Shown: positions 1-7,600, numbered from the stretch's first letter. The stretch: DNA of 12,127 nucleotides from Candidatus Colwellbacteria bacterium RIFCSPLOWO2_01_FULL_48_10 (GCA_001817755.1 MHIY01000015.1:3805-15931); one strand, 5' to 3'. Numbers and translations are program-made. Notes: generated by a model not told the origin, from the letters alone.

Positions 1-1211
1 GCCCCTTTACTCCCGGTATTGGCCCAATCCCCGAATGTTCCTTTGATGTCATTCTCATATTCGTCCCAAAGCGGCAATGGCCAGACGTAGTCCCCGCTCT
101 CTTCTCCAAGCGCTCTTATTTTTTCCAGTAAAATATCGTCTTTAGAGAAGATTGCGGAGGCTCTGTTCCCAAGCGCAACTTCGGCCGCTCCAGTCAAAGT
201 CGCAACATCCACCACCAACGCCGGGTCATATCTCTTCGCGTAGGTTAGGGCATCTGACAATATCACCCGCCCTTCGGCATCAGTGTTTAAAACCTCGATC
301 GTCTGCCCGGACATCGTGCGCAGAACATCCCCGGGGTGATAACTCGAGCCCGACGGCATGTTTTCAACCGCGGGCACCAAAGCCACAATGTTCTTCTTCA
401 GCTTTAGCTTTGCAGCCAACACCACGGCGTGTATCACCGCAGCTCCGCCGGACATGTCCATATGCATGTCTTTACCCCCATCAGTCTTGAGATTTATGCC
501 GCCGGTATCGAAAGTAACGCCCTTACCGACCAAAACCATAGGTTTGTCTTTTTTGCCACTGCCGTGATACTCAACAATTATAAATTTAGGCTCTTCATCG
601 GACCCCTTGGCCACGCCCAAGACGCCTCCCATGCCCAGCTTTCTTATCTGGCGCAAGTCCAACACCTTCACTGTGGCGCGGGTTCCAGCAGCAGCCTTCC
701 TTGCCTCGACGGCAAGGATCGTCGGCGTCATATCCCCGCCGGGAGTGTTAGCGAGCGCGCGACATGCGTTTATCTCCTCGCCAATCGTAAGGCCTCTCTG
801 AAAACCAGCCTTATCGGCGTGGCTAATCGCACCACGAACAATAATTTCCTTGATAAAATTCCACCCCTCTTTCGGCTTCGTTTTATATCTCACGAACTCA
901 AAATTCGCGAGCTGAAAGTTAACAGCCATAATCTCTGCGAGTTCGCCGCGGCCAATCTTAAGGTGTGGAAACACGAAATCGCCGAAATTTACGGTAAACT
1001 TTTTCACACGCGCCTTCTTCGCCATGGCGACAACCATCCTCGGCAGGAGCATCAGTTTGCGCCTGGTCATCCCGCCCCTTTTGCCGATGCCTAACCTTAC
1101 CTCCTTAGCGCCGGTAGGCAATAAAAGCGTTTCCGACTCATTGCTCTCAACGAGCTTTATCGCTACCAATACTTTTGAATTTTTTGCTGAAAAATTTATC
1201 TTCATAATCAT
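1..1211 (-). CDS. pepA: M17 leucyl aminopeptidase (3' end cut by window edge)
   Basis: Cytosolic dizinc aminopeptidase that removes N-terminal residues from peptides. The reading frame is open from the start near 1211 to the left window edge, so about 403 codons are visible and the C-terminus lies outside. Family M17 signatures are clear. VGKGVTFDTGG holds the metal ligands K230 and D235; K242 is the likely catalytic lysine; D252 (MDMSGG) is the third-ligand aspartate. NTDAEGR at 309-315 carries D311, E313 and R315. These match E. coli PepA K270/D275/K282/D293/D352/E354/R356 in order and nearly in spacing. The N-terminal half is the usual divergent domain. ATG at 1211 overlaps the murB stop (TAATG), and a second in-frame ATG lies at 1205. 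There is no Shine-Dalgarno, so translation is probably coupled to murB. Family assignment is very secure; the exact start is less so. Confidence 0.95.
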   Translation of the reverse strand, partial: MIMKINFSAKNSKVLVAIKLVESNESETLLLPTGAKEVRLGIGKRGGMTRRKLMLLPRMVVAMAKKARVKKFTVNFGDFVFPHLKIGRGELAEIMAVNFQLANFEFVRYKTKPKEGWNFIKEIIVRGAISHADKAGFQRGLTIGEEINACRALANTPGGDMTPTILAVEARKAAAGTRATVKVLDLRQIRKLGMGGVLGVAKGSDEEPKFIIVEYHGSGKKDKPMVLVGKGVTFDTGGINLKTDGGKDMHMDMSGGAAVIHAVVLAAKLKLKKNIVALVPAVENMPSGSSYHPGDVLRTMSGQTIEVLNTDAEGRVILSDALTYAKRYDPALVVDVATLTGAAEVALGNRASAIFSKDDILLEKIRALGEESGDYVWPLPLWDEYENDIKGTFGDWANTGSKG

Positions 1212-2284
1212 TATTGTAACGGGTTTCTGTCGAATCCAACAAATAGAACTTCTGGTTCAATACGAACGCCAAATTTTTCCTCAACTCCGTTAATTATCTT
1301 CCCAGCCAGACGAACTATATCGACAGCCTTGGCTCCGCCTAAATTGATAAGCGACAAGGCATGCTTAGGTGAAATTCCAGCCGCGCCATCTTTAAATCCT
1401 TTATGGAATCCTGAAAGTTCTATGAGTTTGGCCGCCGATACTTTTACAGAACCATCGGGCTGCGGCCAGAACCAGCCCTTGGCTGGGTTATCCTCCGTCC
1501 CGACGATGCTCTTTATCTTAGCGAACTCCTCCGCAGAAACAACCTTGTTCTTGAAAAACGAACCGGCGCTTTTAAAAGATTCGTATTCCGGATGTATAAC
1601 CATGCCCTTCTTCGCTCGTATCTCGAGGACCGCGAGGTGTACATCCTTCAGACTCGGCTTGGATTTGCCATCAAAATGGAGTTTGAGATCCTGATAGATC
1701 AATGCTGGCTCTCCATCTTTTTTAAGTTCGAAGACGACCTCAAGAACGATATACCTCCCCGGATACTTGGTGTTAAAAAGGCTTTTACGATATCCGAAGT
1801 CGCACTCCGCCCGGCCCAGCCCTATCACCCCGCCTTTTTCGGTGTCATATACCACCACCTGCTTTATGACATGCGAAACCTCCTGGCCATAGGCTCCGAT
1901 GTTCTGTATCGGTGCGCCGCCAACGCTCCCCGGTATGCCCGACAAAGTCTCCACGCCAGCTAGACCGTTCTCGACCGCAAAATCCACCAACCTTTGCCAG
2001 TCTTCTCCGGCACCGGCGACGATTATGGCTCTGTCGCCTTCCTGGACATGTCTTATACCACTTATCCTGTTCAAAATGACCAGCCCTTTAAATCCATCAT
2101 CGCTTACTAAGACATTGCTTCCCCGGCCCATCACGTGGACGGGCAACGTCTTTTCGCCGGCAAACTGCAAAGCGTGGACAACGTCGTCCACAGTCTTCGC
2201 TTCCACAAAATATTTGGCCGAACCGCCAATACCCAACGTCGTCATCGGCGCAAGCGGAATATTTTCACGAATACTCGAAGACAT
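1211..2284 (-). CDS. murB: UDP-N-acetylenolpyruvoylglucosamine reductase (MurB)
   Basis: Cytosolic FAD flavoenzyme that reduces UDP-GlcNAc-enolpyruvate to UDP-MurNAc with NADPH, the second committed step of peptidoglycan synthesis. The protein is 357 aa. The FAD-binding part includes TLGIGGSAKYF (17-26), GRGSNVLVSDDGF (53-65) and the stretch around GIPGSVGGAPIQNIGAYG (116-133). YRKSLF (165-170) is the YRxSxF motif. AGSFFKN (240-246) carries the catalytic serine S242, and RIEPEV (341-346) holds the C-terminal acid. The PIQNIGAYG wording and the length resemble the E. coli (type I) form. I chose ATG at 2284 because the longer frame begins with TTG at 2320 in sequence that reads as promoter and adds a non-conserved serine-rich stretch. 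A promoter-like pair ends 7 bases before this ATG. The stop overlaps the start of the downstream peptidase by one base. Confidence 0.96.
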   Translation of the reverse strand: MSSSIRENIPLAPMTTLGIGGSAKYFVEAKTVDDVVHALQFAGEKTLPVHVMGRGSNVLVSDDGFKGLVILNRISGIRHVQEGDRAIIVAGAGEDWQRLVDFAVENGLAGVETLSGIPGSVGGAPIQNIGAYGQEVSHVIKQVVVYDTEKGGVIGLGRAECDFGYRKSLFNTKYPGRYIVLEVVFELKKDGEPALIYQDLKLHFDGKSKPSLKDVHLAVLEIRAKKGMVIHPEYESFKSAGSFFKNKVVSAEEFAKIKSIVGTEDNPAKGWFWPQPDGSVKVSAAKLIELSGFHKGFKDGAAGISPKHALSLINLGGAKAVDIVRLAGKIINGVEEKFGVRIEPEVLFVGFDRNPLQ

Positions 2285-2291
2285 GTTTAAA

Positions 2292-2320
2292 AATCTAACA
2301 GATAAGGAAGATGATGACAA
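2292..2320 (-). promoter_or_regulatory. Predicted murB promoter, leaderless arrangement
   Basis: On the minus strand TTGTCA (2320-2315, 5/6 to the -35 consensus) is followed by a 17-base spacer and TAGATT (2297-2292, 4/6 to the -10 consensus). Only 7 bases (TTTAAAC) then separate the -10 from the murB ATG at 2284, so the expected transcription start falls on or next to the start codon. No Shine-Dalgarno is present. Confidence 0.5.
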
Positions 2321-2380
2321 ATTAAACTGGTGGTGAGGATGGAGAGAGAAGAGGAGATATGGAGCGGCAGAGACAACAGA

Positions 2381-3385
2381 TTATTTTTCCATACTCTTCA
2401 GCACGCGAAGATAGAGACCCTCAACTATTTTTTCCTGCGCCCGGCCAATCTTGAAGTAGTGGTCGAGTCCTGGAGCGGAATTCACCTCGATCACCCAATA
2501 TCGCCCCGGCTTCGTACTGATGTCGCCGTCTATCATAAGATCCACTCCGCACAACCGCAGACCCATGCCTTTCGTCAGGCTTATCGCAATCTTCTGAAAC
2601 CCAAGATGAACGTACTTGGTCATATCGATCGAATCCCCGCCGGTCGAGAGATTGGCATTATCGAGAAGATATATGGTTTCGCGTTTCGCGGGAACCGACC
2701 TCATATTCAATCCCTGATGTTTCAGCTTCAACGCCATGCGCGGGTCATTCAATTTCAAAAGCGTGTCTCTCCCCTCTTTTTTGAACCGGCGCTGTTTTTC
2801 GATAAGCAATTTATTGATGCTCGACTTGCCATCACCGGTAACGCTAAGCGGGATGCGCTGGTAAGCGGAAACGATTTCGTTGTCCAACACGACCAGACGA
2901 TAATCCTTGCCGTAAACCGGCCGCTGAACCAGCACAACATTATCTTCTTTGAAAGCGGCGTTCATAGCACGGTAGAATTCCTTTTTGTCGTAAGCGAGCG
3001 CAACGCCGACCCCCTGACTCCGGCTATTGGGCTTAACGATCACCGGAAATCCAAGTTTCCTGGCGTATTGATAACCGGCGTCCATCGTCCTTTTCGAGCC
3101 GATAACTTCGGCCCAATGGTCGGTAAAAAACGTCTTGCCGGGAATGGTCGGATAGCCCATGCGTTTCATGAAAAAATTGGCGAAGTCCTTGTCGCGGGCG
3201 ATCTCAGATGCGCCCATGCGATTCAAGTCGAGGGTGGAATACCTAAAATACCTCTTGCGCCCGCTCTTGTAGGCAATCTGCCCGGCAATCCCCCACTCCG
3301 GTTCTAGCAGGACCTTCGCTCCGATCTTAGGAGCGATCTTTTGCAATAATTTCACCAGCACCAGCCGGTTGCCTTTTTTCTTCAT
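2381..3385 (-). CDS. Cyanophycin-synthetase-like ATP-grasp ligase
   Basis: Stand-alone ATP-grasp enzyme of 334 aa, expected to activate a carboxylate as acyl phosphate and join it to an amine. The best match in wording is the ATP-grasp domain of cyanophycin synthetase: VIVKPN with K118, a glycine-rich loop GVGV (125-128), DYRLVVLDNEIVSA followed by GDGKSSI (184-190), NANLSTGG (243-250), and the metal site VDLM (D282) plus IEVNSAPGL (E300, N302). The N-terminal CphA region and the C-terminal Mur-ligase-like domain of full CphA are absent, so this is not a complete cyanophycin synthetase. The substrate is unknown. Lying upstream of murB and a leucyl aminopeptidase, it could act on a peptide or cell-wall amino acid, but that is inference. 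The start is ATG at 3385. There is no Shine-Dalgarno, and a TATAAT box sits close upstream. Confidence 0.85.
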   Translation of the reverse strand: MKKKGNRLVLVKLLQKIAPKIGAKVLLEPEWGIAGQIAYKSGRKRYFRYSTLDLNRMGASEIARDKDFANFFMKRMGYPTIPGKTFFTDHWAEVIGSKRTMDAGYQYARKLGFPVIVKPNSRSQGVGVALAYDKKEFYRAMNAAFKEDNVVLVQRPVYGKDYRLVVLDNEIVSAYQRIPLSVTGDGKSSINKLLIEKQRRFKKEGRDTLLKLNDPRMALKLKHQGLNMRSVPAKRETIYLLDNANLSTGGDSIDMTKYVHLGFQKIAISLTKGMGLRLCGVDLMIDGDISTKPGRYWVIEVNSAPGLDHYFKIGRAQEKIVEGLYLRVLKSMEK

Positions 3386-3400
3386 GGATTTGATTGCATT

Positions 3401-3406
3401 ATTATA
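3401..3406 (-). promoter_or_regulatory. -10 box of the ATP-grasp gene
   Basis: A perfect TATAAT lies on the minus strand 15 bases before the ATG at 3385. The expected transcript start near 3394 would leave a leader of only about 9 bases. The -35 region (around AACGGTTAA) is a poor match. Confidence 0.5.
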
Positions 3407-3468
3407 CCGTAATTATTCGTTTAACCGTTAAATTAAGCACTAGAAAAACTATTCGTCTATTCCCTCCT

Positions 3469-3486
3469 CCGCCAAGGCTACGGCGG
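3469..3486. repeat. GC-rich palindromic hairpin
   Basis: CCGCC (3469-3473) and GGCGG (3482-3486) form a 5-bp stem around AAGGCTAC, in an otherwise AT-rich intergenic region. The wording resembles the palindrome embedded in the uvrD gene at 4598-4621 (CGCC...GGCG with CTACG). It may be a copy of a dispersed genomic repeat. It has no T-tract, so it is not an obvious terminator. Confidence 0.4.
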
Positions 3487-3536
3487 GCAAGCGCGCGAAT
3501 TAGAGAATATACTCTGGCACCTGCGAATTAAAAGTA

Positions 3537-3564
3537 TTGACACTCTGCCGGCAAAGAGTAGGGT
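3537..3564 (+). promoter_or_regulatory. Possible promoter of the small gene at 3589
   Basis: A perfect TTGACA (3537-3542) is followed after 16 bases by a weak TAGGGT (3559-3564). A competing -10-like TATACT is at 3509-3514. If the first is used the leader is about 18 bases and just includes the Shine-Dalgarno at 3579. Confidence 0.3.
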
Positions 3565-3588
3565 TAATTCAGAACACTGGTGATTTGC

Positions 3589-3876
3589 ATGGACGAGCTC
3601 CTTAAACTGAAGATAGCAGAGAAAGAGGCGGCTATCATCGAAAAGATCCAACAGGCCATTCTCCATCTTATCCGCGAAGGACCGCAGAACTTAGATCACA
3701 TTGAGAAAGAGATGTATAAGGCATTCCGCAACTCCTTCGCCTACAGAAAAGCCAAAAAGGCCATTGTAAAAAAGGGAACGGCGGTGAGGATAAACGTAAC
3801 CCAGAACGCCCATGTTGAGCACCCTACCGGGCGGTGGCTGGCAACCGCGGAATGGGCGCAAGCTCATCAAAAATGA
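3589..3876 (+). CDS. Hypothetical small charged protein (95 aa)
   Basis: I do not recognise this protein. It starts MDELLKLKIAEKEAAII and is mostly helix-forming and Lys/Glu-rich in its first 65 residues, with a basic patch RKAKKAIVKKG around 57-67, then a shorter tail ending HPTGRWLATAEWAQAHQK. It has no signal peptide, membrane segment or cysteines. The pattern of short helices followed by a basic hairpin-like stretch could suit a small nucleic-acid-binding protein, but that is a guess. ATG at 3589 is preferred over the in-frame GTG at 3580 because GGTGAT (3579-3584), complementary to the 16S rRNA 3' end, stands 4 bases before it. The gene is transcribed opposite to its neighbours and followed 16 bases after the stop by a strong terminator, which supports it as a real independent unit. 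Confidence 0.7.
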   Translation: MDELLKLKIAEKEAAIIEKIQQAILHLIREGPQNLDHIEKEMYKAFRNSFAYRKAKKAIVKKGTAVRINVTQNAHVEHPTGRWLATAEWAQAHQK

Positions 3877-3891
3877 GCAAAAAGATTTTAC

Positions 3892-3914
3892 ACAGACCCA
3901 CGGGTCTGTTTTTT
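3892..3914 (+). terminator. Intrinsic terminator after the 3589-3876 gene
   Basis: ACAGACCC (3892-3899) pairs with GGGTCTGT (3902-3909), in practice a 7-bp stem with a 4-base loop, followed by TTTTTT (3909-3914). On the minus strand the same hairpin lacks a proper T-tract, so it is mainly a plus-strand terminator. Confidence 0.9.
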
Positions 3915-3947
3915 ATTTCTTGGTGATTATGAGCGGATGTCTAAGAT

Positions 3948-6900
3948 CTAGCTCATCGCCTTGCGGAGGGCACACCATTCGCAGTCTTCTTTTTCACAAT
4001 ACATGTCCCAGAAGGTAAGGTCGAGAATCTCGGAGGAGACACGGAGTATCTCTGTTTTGAGGGCTTCAATCTCTTTCAGTTCTACGGTCAATTTTTCTTT
4101 CTTATATTTGCCTTTGGTTACGGGTTCGACGAAGTCGATCTCGCCGGAGAGCATTTTGAAGCGCTTGCCGCCCTCATATTCATTCAAGAGCAGGTTATAG
4201 AACACGAGCTGGCGTTTAATATTGCCCTCGGAATCCTTGGTCGTGCCTTCGATCTGGCCAAGCGTCTTGGGCTTGGAAGTTTTGTAATCTATTACATTAA
4301 CTCCATACAGACTTTTTGCGCCCATAGGATAGGTTTCGACTATCTCGATCTTGTCGATCTTGCCGGTGAGCATGATCTCGGGCGTGAGTTGTATGCCGCG
4401 GATAGAAAACTCGGTGAAGACTGTTCTGGTCCATGTATCTTTGTAGAAATCGTAATAGCCGGCGAGAGAGGCTCTGCCCTTCGCGAGAGATTCCTTAAAA
4501 TCACCCTTCTCCATGGGCTGACGTTCGAGCGCGTATTCGAACTTGTCGATAAGGAACTTCTTCGGCGGGACGGCGGACGCTCCACCAGCAATGGACCCGC
4601 CTTCGCGACTACGCTTCGGCGAGGCAAGCCAATCGAACGCGTCGAAGAACGCTTTGAACGCTTCATGGACGGCGATGCCGTACATCTGGGTCTTTTCGGG
4701 CGCGGCGGGGATGCGCAAAAGATTCTGGTAGAAATATTTCCAGGGGCAGTCGAGGTAGTTGTTCAAGGCGGTGACGGAGAGGCCGTTCCGCGTGAAGAGC
4801 TCACGCACGAGCGCCTTGTCGCGGATGTCGTAGTTCGCCTTGCTTTCATTAATGAAAGCAAGGTGGCGGTTGTCCGCAAAGGCCTGTTCGTGGCCGGAGG
4901 CGTCCTGCTCTTCGATGAGCTCGGGGAGCACCTCCCCCACGAACTGCGCAGGCAGCTGTTCGCGCTTTGTGGCGCCGAGGCGCGAGTATGTGATGGTCAC
5001 GGTCTTTCGCGCACGAGTGAGCGCGACGTAGAAAAGCCGGCGCTCGTCCTCGTTGCTGTTGCGCTCAAGCGCGCGGCCGGAGAGCGAGTAGACGGTCGAA
5101 GGGAGATTTAGCCCGCCGCGCGAACGGCGGTTGCCCCAGTGGCCGTCGTGAGCATTCACGATATAGACATGCTCGAACTCCTGGCCTTTGGACTTGTGCG
5201 CGGTCATAAGCCGCACACGGTTCGGCACCGCAACGGTTCCCGCCTTTTTAATCGCTATATTGTGCGCCTCGAGAGCATCGAGATATTCGACAAGCTCTTT
5301 GAGGCCGTAGTTGCGGTGTTTTTCTACAAGCTGTTTCACTTCTTCGAAGAATGCGTTGAAGCGCGCCATTTTTTCTACCTTATCGGGGCGCGCAAGCAAG
5401 TGATTTACAAAGCCCGACTCGCGAGCCAGGATCTTGAGAAATTCAAGCAGGCTCCGGTTTTTTGATAAGGTGGCCCAGGTCGAAAACTTGGCGTAAAAGA
5501 CTTTGATGGGTTCCTTATCGCTCTTCCGCACCTCGTCGTAGAATGTGGTCCGGAGCCTGCCGGCAGACTCCACGAGCCGGTAGAGATCGAGAGGGTCTAG
5601 TCCTAAAAAATCAACATGCATCGCCTCTACCAGCTCGCGGTCGGAACCAAAGACATCAACCGCCCGCAAGAGAAGAATGAGCTTCCGAATGTCGCGATCG
5701 GAAAGCGCGTCTTCCTCGGACTCGAGCGAATATTGCACGCCCGCCGTCTCGAAAGCCTGCATGAAAATCGCGGCATCGCGGTTGTCGCGGTAGAGCACGG
5801 CAACGTCCTCGGGCTTTGTGCCGCTCTCAATGCGTTTTTTTATGTCTTGCGCTACAAAATACGCTTCAGAATCGGGTGAGCCGAGCGGATAGAGTGTAAT
5901 CGGCATACCCTCTCCTACGTCCACCGAACGAAGTTTTTTCTTTCCCGGCAGAACGCTGTGGGCAGAGTCTAATATCTTTTGTGTCGAGCGGTAATTCTCC
6001 TCGAGCACCACAAGCTTCGCCTTTGGATAGAGTCGCTGGAAGTGGAGGAAGTTCTCGATCGACGCCCCCTGGAAGCGGTAGATAGCCTGCTTCTCGTCTC
6101 CCACCACGAAAATGTTCGGGTTCGCGTGGAAATTACCCAGAAGCTCCACGATCTTGTTCTGGACATTGTTCGTGTCCTGGTGCTCGTCGACAAGAATGTA
6201 CTGGTATTGCTCCTGAAGTATCAGCAGGAGTTCTTTGTTGGTGGAGAGCTCGCGCATCGCCTCCATCAGCATGTCGGTAAAATCGTAGATGTGTCGCTTC
6301 TGGAGCTCGGCCTCGTACGCCTTGTAGATCTTCACCAACTCCTCGTTCCGCTCGAGGTCTTTTTCGGCCGTTTGGTGCTCGCCCTTCATCTTGCCCTTAT
6401 GCGCGCCTTTCGTGTGATAGAGGTCGGGCCGGGCGTAGAACTCCTTCTTTTCATTCTTCACGATCGCCTGAAGGTCCTCGGGGCTCACGCCTTCGCGCTT
6501 CGCTTCGTTTATGGCTCCTGCGATCTTCTTCAGGTAATAGAGCGGGTTGCCGAAGGGCTTCAGGTGCTTGAGCGTCTGCTTCTTCAAGATCCCTTCCAGG
6601 ATGTTCAGCTGGTCGATCTCGGTGATGCTTTCCGCGCCGATGATGCGCGGGAACTCCTCGGGATAATCTTTGATGATGTCGTTGCAGAAGCCGTGGAAAG
6701 TGCTGATGGTGACCGCGTAGGCTGGCGTGCCGATGAGGTCCACGAGTCTGCGGCGCATAGCAGAGGCGCCGGACTCCGTGAAGGTGAGCGCGAGGACGTT
6801 CCCCGGCAGAGTGTCGGTCTTTTTGAGGATATTCGCTATGCGGAGCGAGAGGATCTGCGTCTTCCCTGTGCCGGGGCCAGCGACCACCATCACGGGGCCC

Positions 6901-6968
6901 TCCACGGCGTCCACCGCCTCCCGCTGGGCGAGGTTCAGAGCCTTGTAGGCTTGATCAAAGGTATTCAT
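3948..6968 (-). CDS. UvrD/Rep-family helicase fused to an Fe-S PD-(D/E)XK nuclease
   Basis: Superfamily 1A DNA helicase of 1006 aa with a C-terminal RecB/AddB-type nuclease, expected to unwind and process DNA ends in repair or recombination. Motifs in order: Q-motif NLAQREAV (12-19); Walker A GPGTGKT (31-37, K36); LTFTESGA (motif Ia); DEHQD (261-265, Walker B); VVGDEKQAIYRFQGA (motif III); ENYRST (motif IV); MTAHKSKGQEF (motif V); EDERRLFYVALTRAR (640-654, motif VI). The nuclease has H768, D872 (GKIDKIE) and DYK at 894-896. C741 (DCPWKYF) with C991, C996 and C999 fits a 4Fe-4S nuclease as in AddB or AdnB. One chain carrying both activities resembles a mycobacterial AdnAB subunit, but no partner is visible. 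I chose ATG at 6968 because the longer frame starts with TTG at 7019 and extends past the conserved start. Residues about 782-802 are a low-complexity insertion encoded by palindromic DNA. Confidence 0.93.
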   Translation of the reverse strand: MNTFDQAYKALNLAQREAVDAVEGPVMVVAGPGTGKTQILSLRIANILKKTDTLPGNVLALTFTESGASAMRRRLVDLIGTPAYAVTISTFHGFCNDIIKDYPEEFPRIIGAESITEIDQLNILEGILKKQTLKHLKPFGNPLYYLKKIAGAINEAKREGVSPEDLQAIVKNEKKEFYARPDLYHTKGAHKGKMKGEHQTAEKDLERNEELVKIYKAYEAELQKRHIYDFTDMLMEAMRELSTNKELLLILQEQYQYILVDEHQDTNNVQNKIVELLGNFHANPNIFVVGDEKQAIYRFQGASIENFLHFQRLYPKAKLVVLEENYRSTQKILDSAHSVLPGKKKLRSVDVGEGMPITLYPLGSPDSEAYFVAQDIKKRIESGTKPEDVAVLYRDNRDAAIFMQAFETAGVQYSLESEEDALSDRDIRKLILLLRAVDVFGSDRELVEAMHVDFLGLDPLDLYRLVESAGRLRTTFYDEVRKSDKEPIKVFYAKFSTWATLSKNRSLLEFLKILARESGFVNHLLARPDKVEKMARFNAFFEEVKQLVEKHRNYGLKELVEYLDALEAHNIAIKKAGTVAVPNRVRLMTAHKSKGQEFEHVYIVNAHDGHWGNRRSRGGLNLPSTVYSLSGRALERNSNEDERRLFYVALTRARKTVTITYSRLGATKREQLPAQFVGEVLPELIEEQDASGHEQAFADNRHLAFINESKANYDIRDKALVRELFTRNGLSVTALNNYLDCPWKYFYQNLLRIPAAPEKTQMYGIAVHEAFKAFFDAFDWLASPKRSREGGSIAGGASAVPPKKFLIDKFEYALERQPMEKGDFKESLAKGRASLAGYYDFYKDTWTRTVFTEFSIRGIQLTPEIMLTGKIDKIEIVETYPMGAKSLYGVNVIDYKTSKPKTLGQIEGTTKDSEGNIKRQLVFYNLLLNEYEGGKRFKMLSGEIDFVEPVTKGKYKKEKLTVELKEIEALKTEILRVSSEILDLTFWDMYCEKEDCEWCALRKAMS
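4563..4625. repeat. Palindromic insertion inside the helicase-nuclease gene
   Basis: This GC-rich segment contains GGCGGG (4564-4569) opposite CCCGCC (4596-4601). It also contains a symmetric hairpin in which CGCC (4598-4601) pairs with GGCG (4618-4621) and GCG (4605-4607) with CGC (4612-4614). It encodes about 21 residues rich in Gly, Ser, Ala, Arg and Pro, placed in a linker between the nuclease histidine motif (H768) and the next conserved helix. It keeps the frame open and resembles the hairpin at 3469-3486. Confidence 0.5.
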
Positions 6969-6977
6969 CCAAATGAA

Positions 6978-6983
6978 ATCATA
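6978..6983 (-). promoter_or_regulatory. Possible -10 box of the helicase-nuclease gene
   Basis: TATGAT (5/6) lies on the minus strand 9 bases before the ATG at 6968, with no good -35 element. The gap to the upstream gene's stop is only about 40 bases, so the helicase may instead be read from the upstream transcript. Confidence 0.25.
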
Positions 6984-7008
6984 CCCGAGTGGATGAAAAA
7001 TACGAGGT

Positions 7009-7593
7009 CTATGAGACAAGGAAACCTATCAAAAGTATTCCGAGGAAATTGAATGCGTAGGATATGGGGACGAAGGCGATGGTTTTGAGCTTGGTCACGC
7101 CCATGAGCATGATGCCGACCTCGTCGGGGATGGGCGAAGCGATGATGAGCCCGCCGATGAGGAAAAGTGTCCAGCGGAAAAACCGTATCTTGAAGAGATG
7201 TTTGAGTTTTTCCTTGGGCCTGGTTTTCAGAAGATACATGAAGTCGTCGGTGATGCTATCGCGGACGAAGCGAAAGAGTATTAGATCGCCCAAGACGGCG
7301 CCGGATGCGCCAAGCAAAGCGGTCTGGAACACGTTCCCCGTATCCCCCGCGATAGTGGCGAATGCCACGATGGCCGGAGTGGTCGTGAAGATCGAAGTAA
7401 AAAAGAATCCGACGATAATCGTTCCCCAAACTCCGAACCCTCTGATGGAAGCCAGCAGTTCGTGAATCACTCCGGTCTTGATGAGGACGACGGCCACGAT
7501 GACGCTGAAGATGATGATGCCGAGATCCTTCACTAAGTGCCGGATATGCTGTTCGATCTGTTCCGTCTTGGATTTTTGCTCTAGCCCTTCCAT
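7009..7593 (-). CDS. DedA/VTT-like integral membrane protein
   Basis: Polytopic inner-membrane protein of 194 aa. The hydrophobic segments lie at about 24-40, 55-82, 91-110, 141-166 and 171-192, after a charged cytosolic N-terminus (EQKSKTEQIEQHIRH). GASGAVLGDLILFRFVRD (95-112) resembles the GAxLGDxxxYxxGR motif of the DedA/VTT (SNARE-associated) family. SPIPDEVGIMLMGVTKLK (153-170) resembles the conserved Pro-rich re-entrant segment of that family. DedA proteins are linked to lipid scrambling and undecaprenyl-phosphate transport; whether this one does that is inference. The start is ATG at 7593, without a Shine-Dalgarno. It lies between ychF and the helicase gene on the same strand, about 40 bases from the helicase start. 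It could be another small membrane family, so the name is tentative. Confidence 0.65.
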   Translation of the reverse strand: MEGLEQKSKTEQIEQHIRHLVKDLGIIIFSVIVAVVLIKTGVIHELLASIRGFGVWGTIIVGFFFTSIFTTTPAIVAFATIAGDTGNVFQTALLGASGAVLGDLILFRFVRDSITDDFMYLLKTRPKEKLKHLFKIRFFRWTLFLIGGLIIASPIPDEVGIMLMGVTKLKTIAFVPISYAFNFLGILLIGFLVS

Positions 7594-7600
7594 CGAAATA

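Noticed and set aside
429..1094. Plus-strand open frame of 221 codons antisense to the aminopeptidase gene.
   Set aside because: The minus strand carries the complete M17 active-site pattern, and the plus frame shows no recognisable domain or start signals.
2330..3307. Plus-strand open frame of 325 codons antisense to the ATP-grasp gene.
   Set aside because: It is a shadow of the conserved minus-strand ATP-grasp reading frame.
3861..3890. GCTCAT...ATGAGC hairpin at the end of the 3589 gene.
   Set aside because: A 6-bp stem followed by A-rich rather than T-rich sequence on the plus strand and without a T-tract on the minus strand; the real terminator is at 3892-3914.
6969..7019. N-terminal extension of the helicase to TTG at 7019.
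   Set aside because: The extension overlaps the end of the upstream gene, has no homologous sequence known to me, and ATG 6968 sits directly before the conserved Q-motif region.
5979..7052. Long plus-strand open frame (357 codons) antisense to the helicase gene.
   Set aside because: It is rich in Leu, Val, Arg and His repeats typical of the antisense of a GC-biased gene, and the minus strand encodes unmistakable UvrD motifs.
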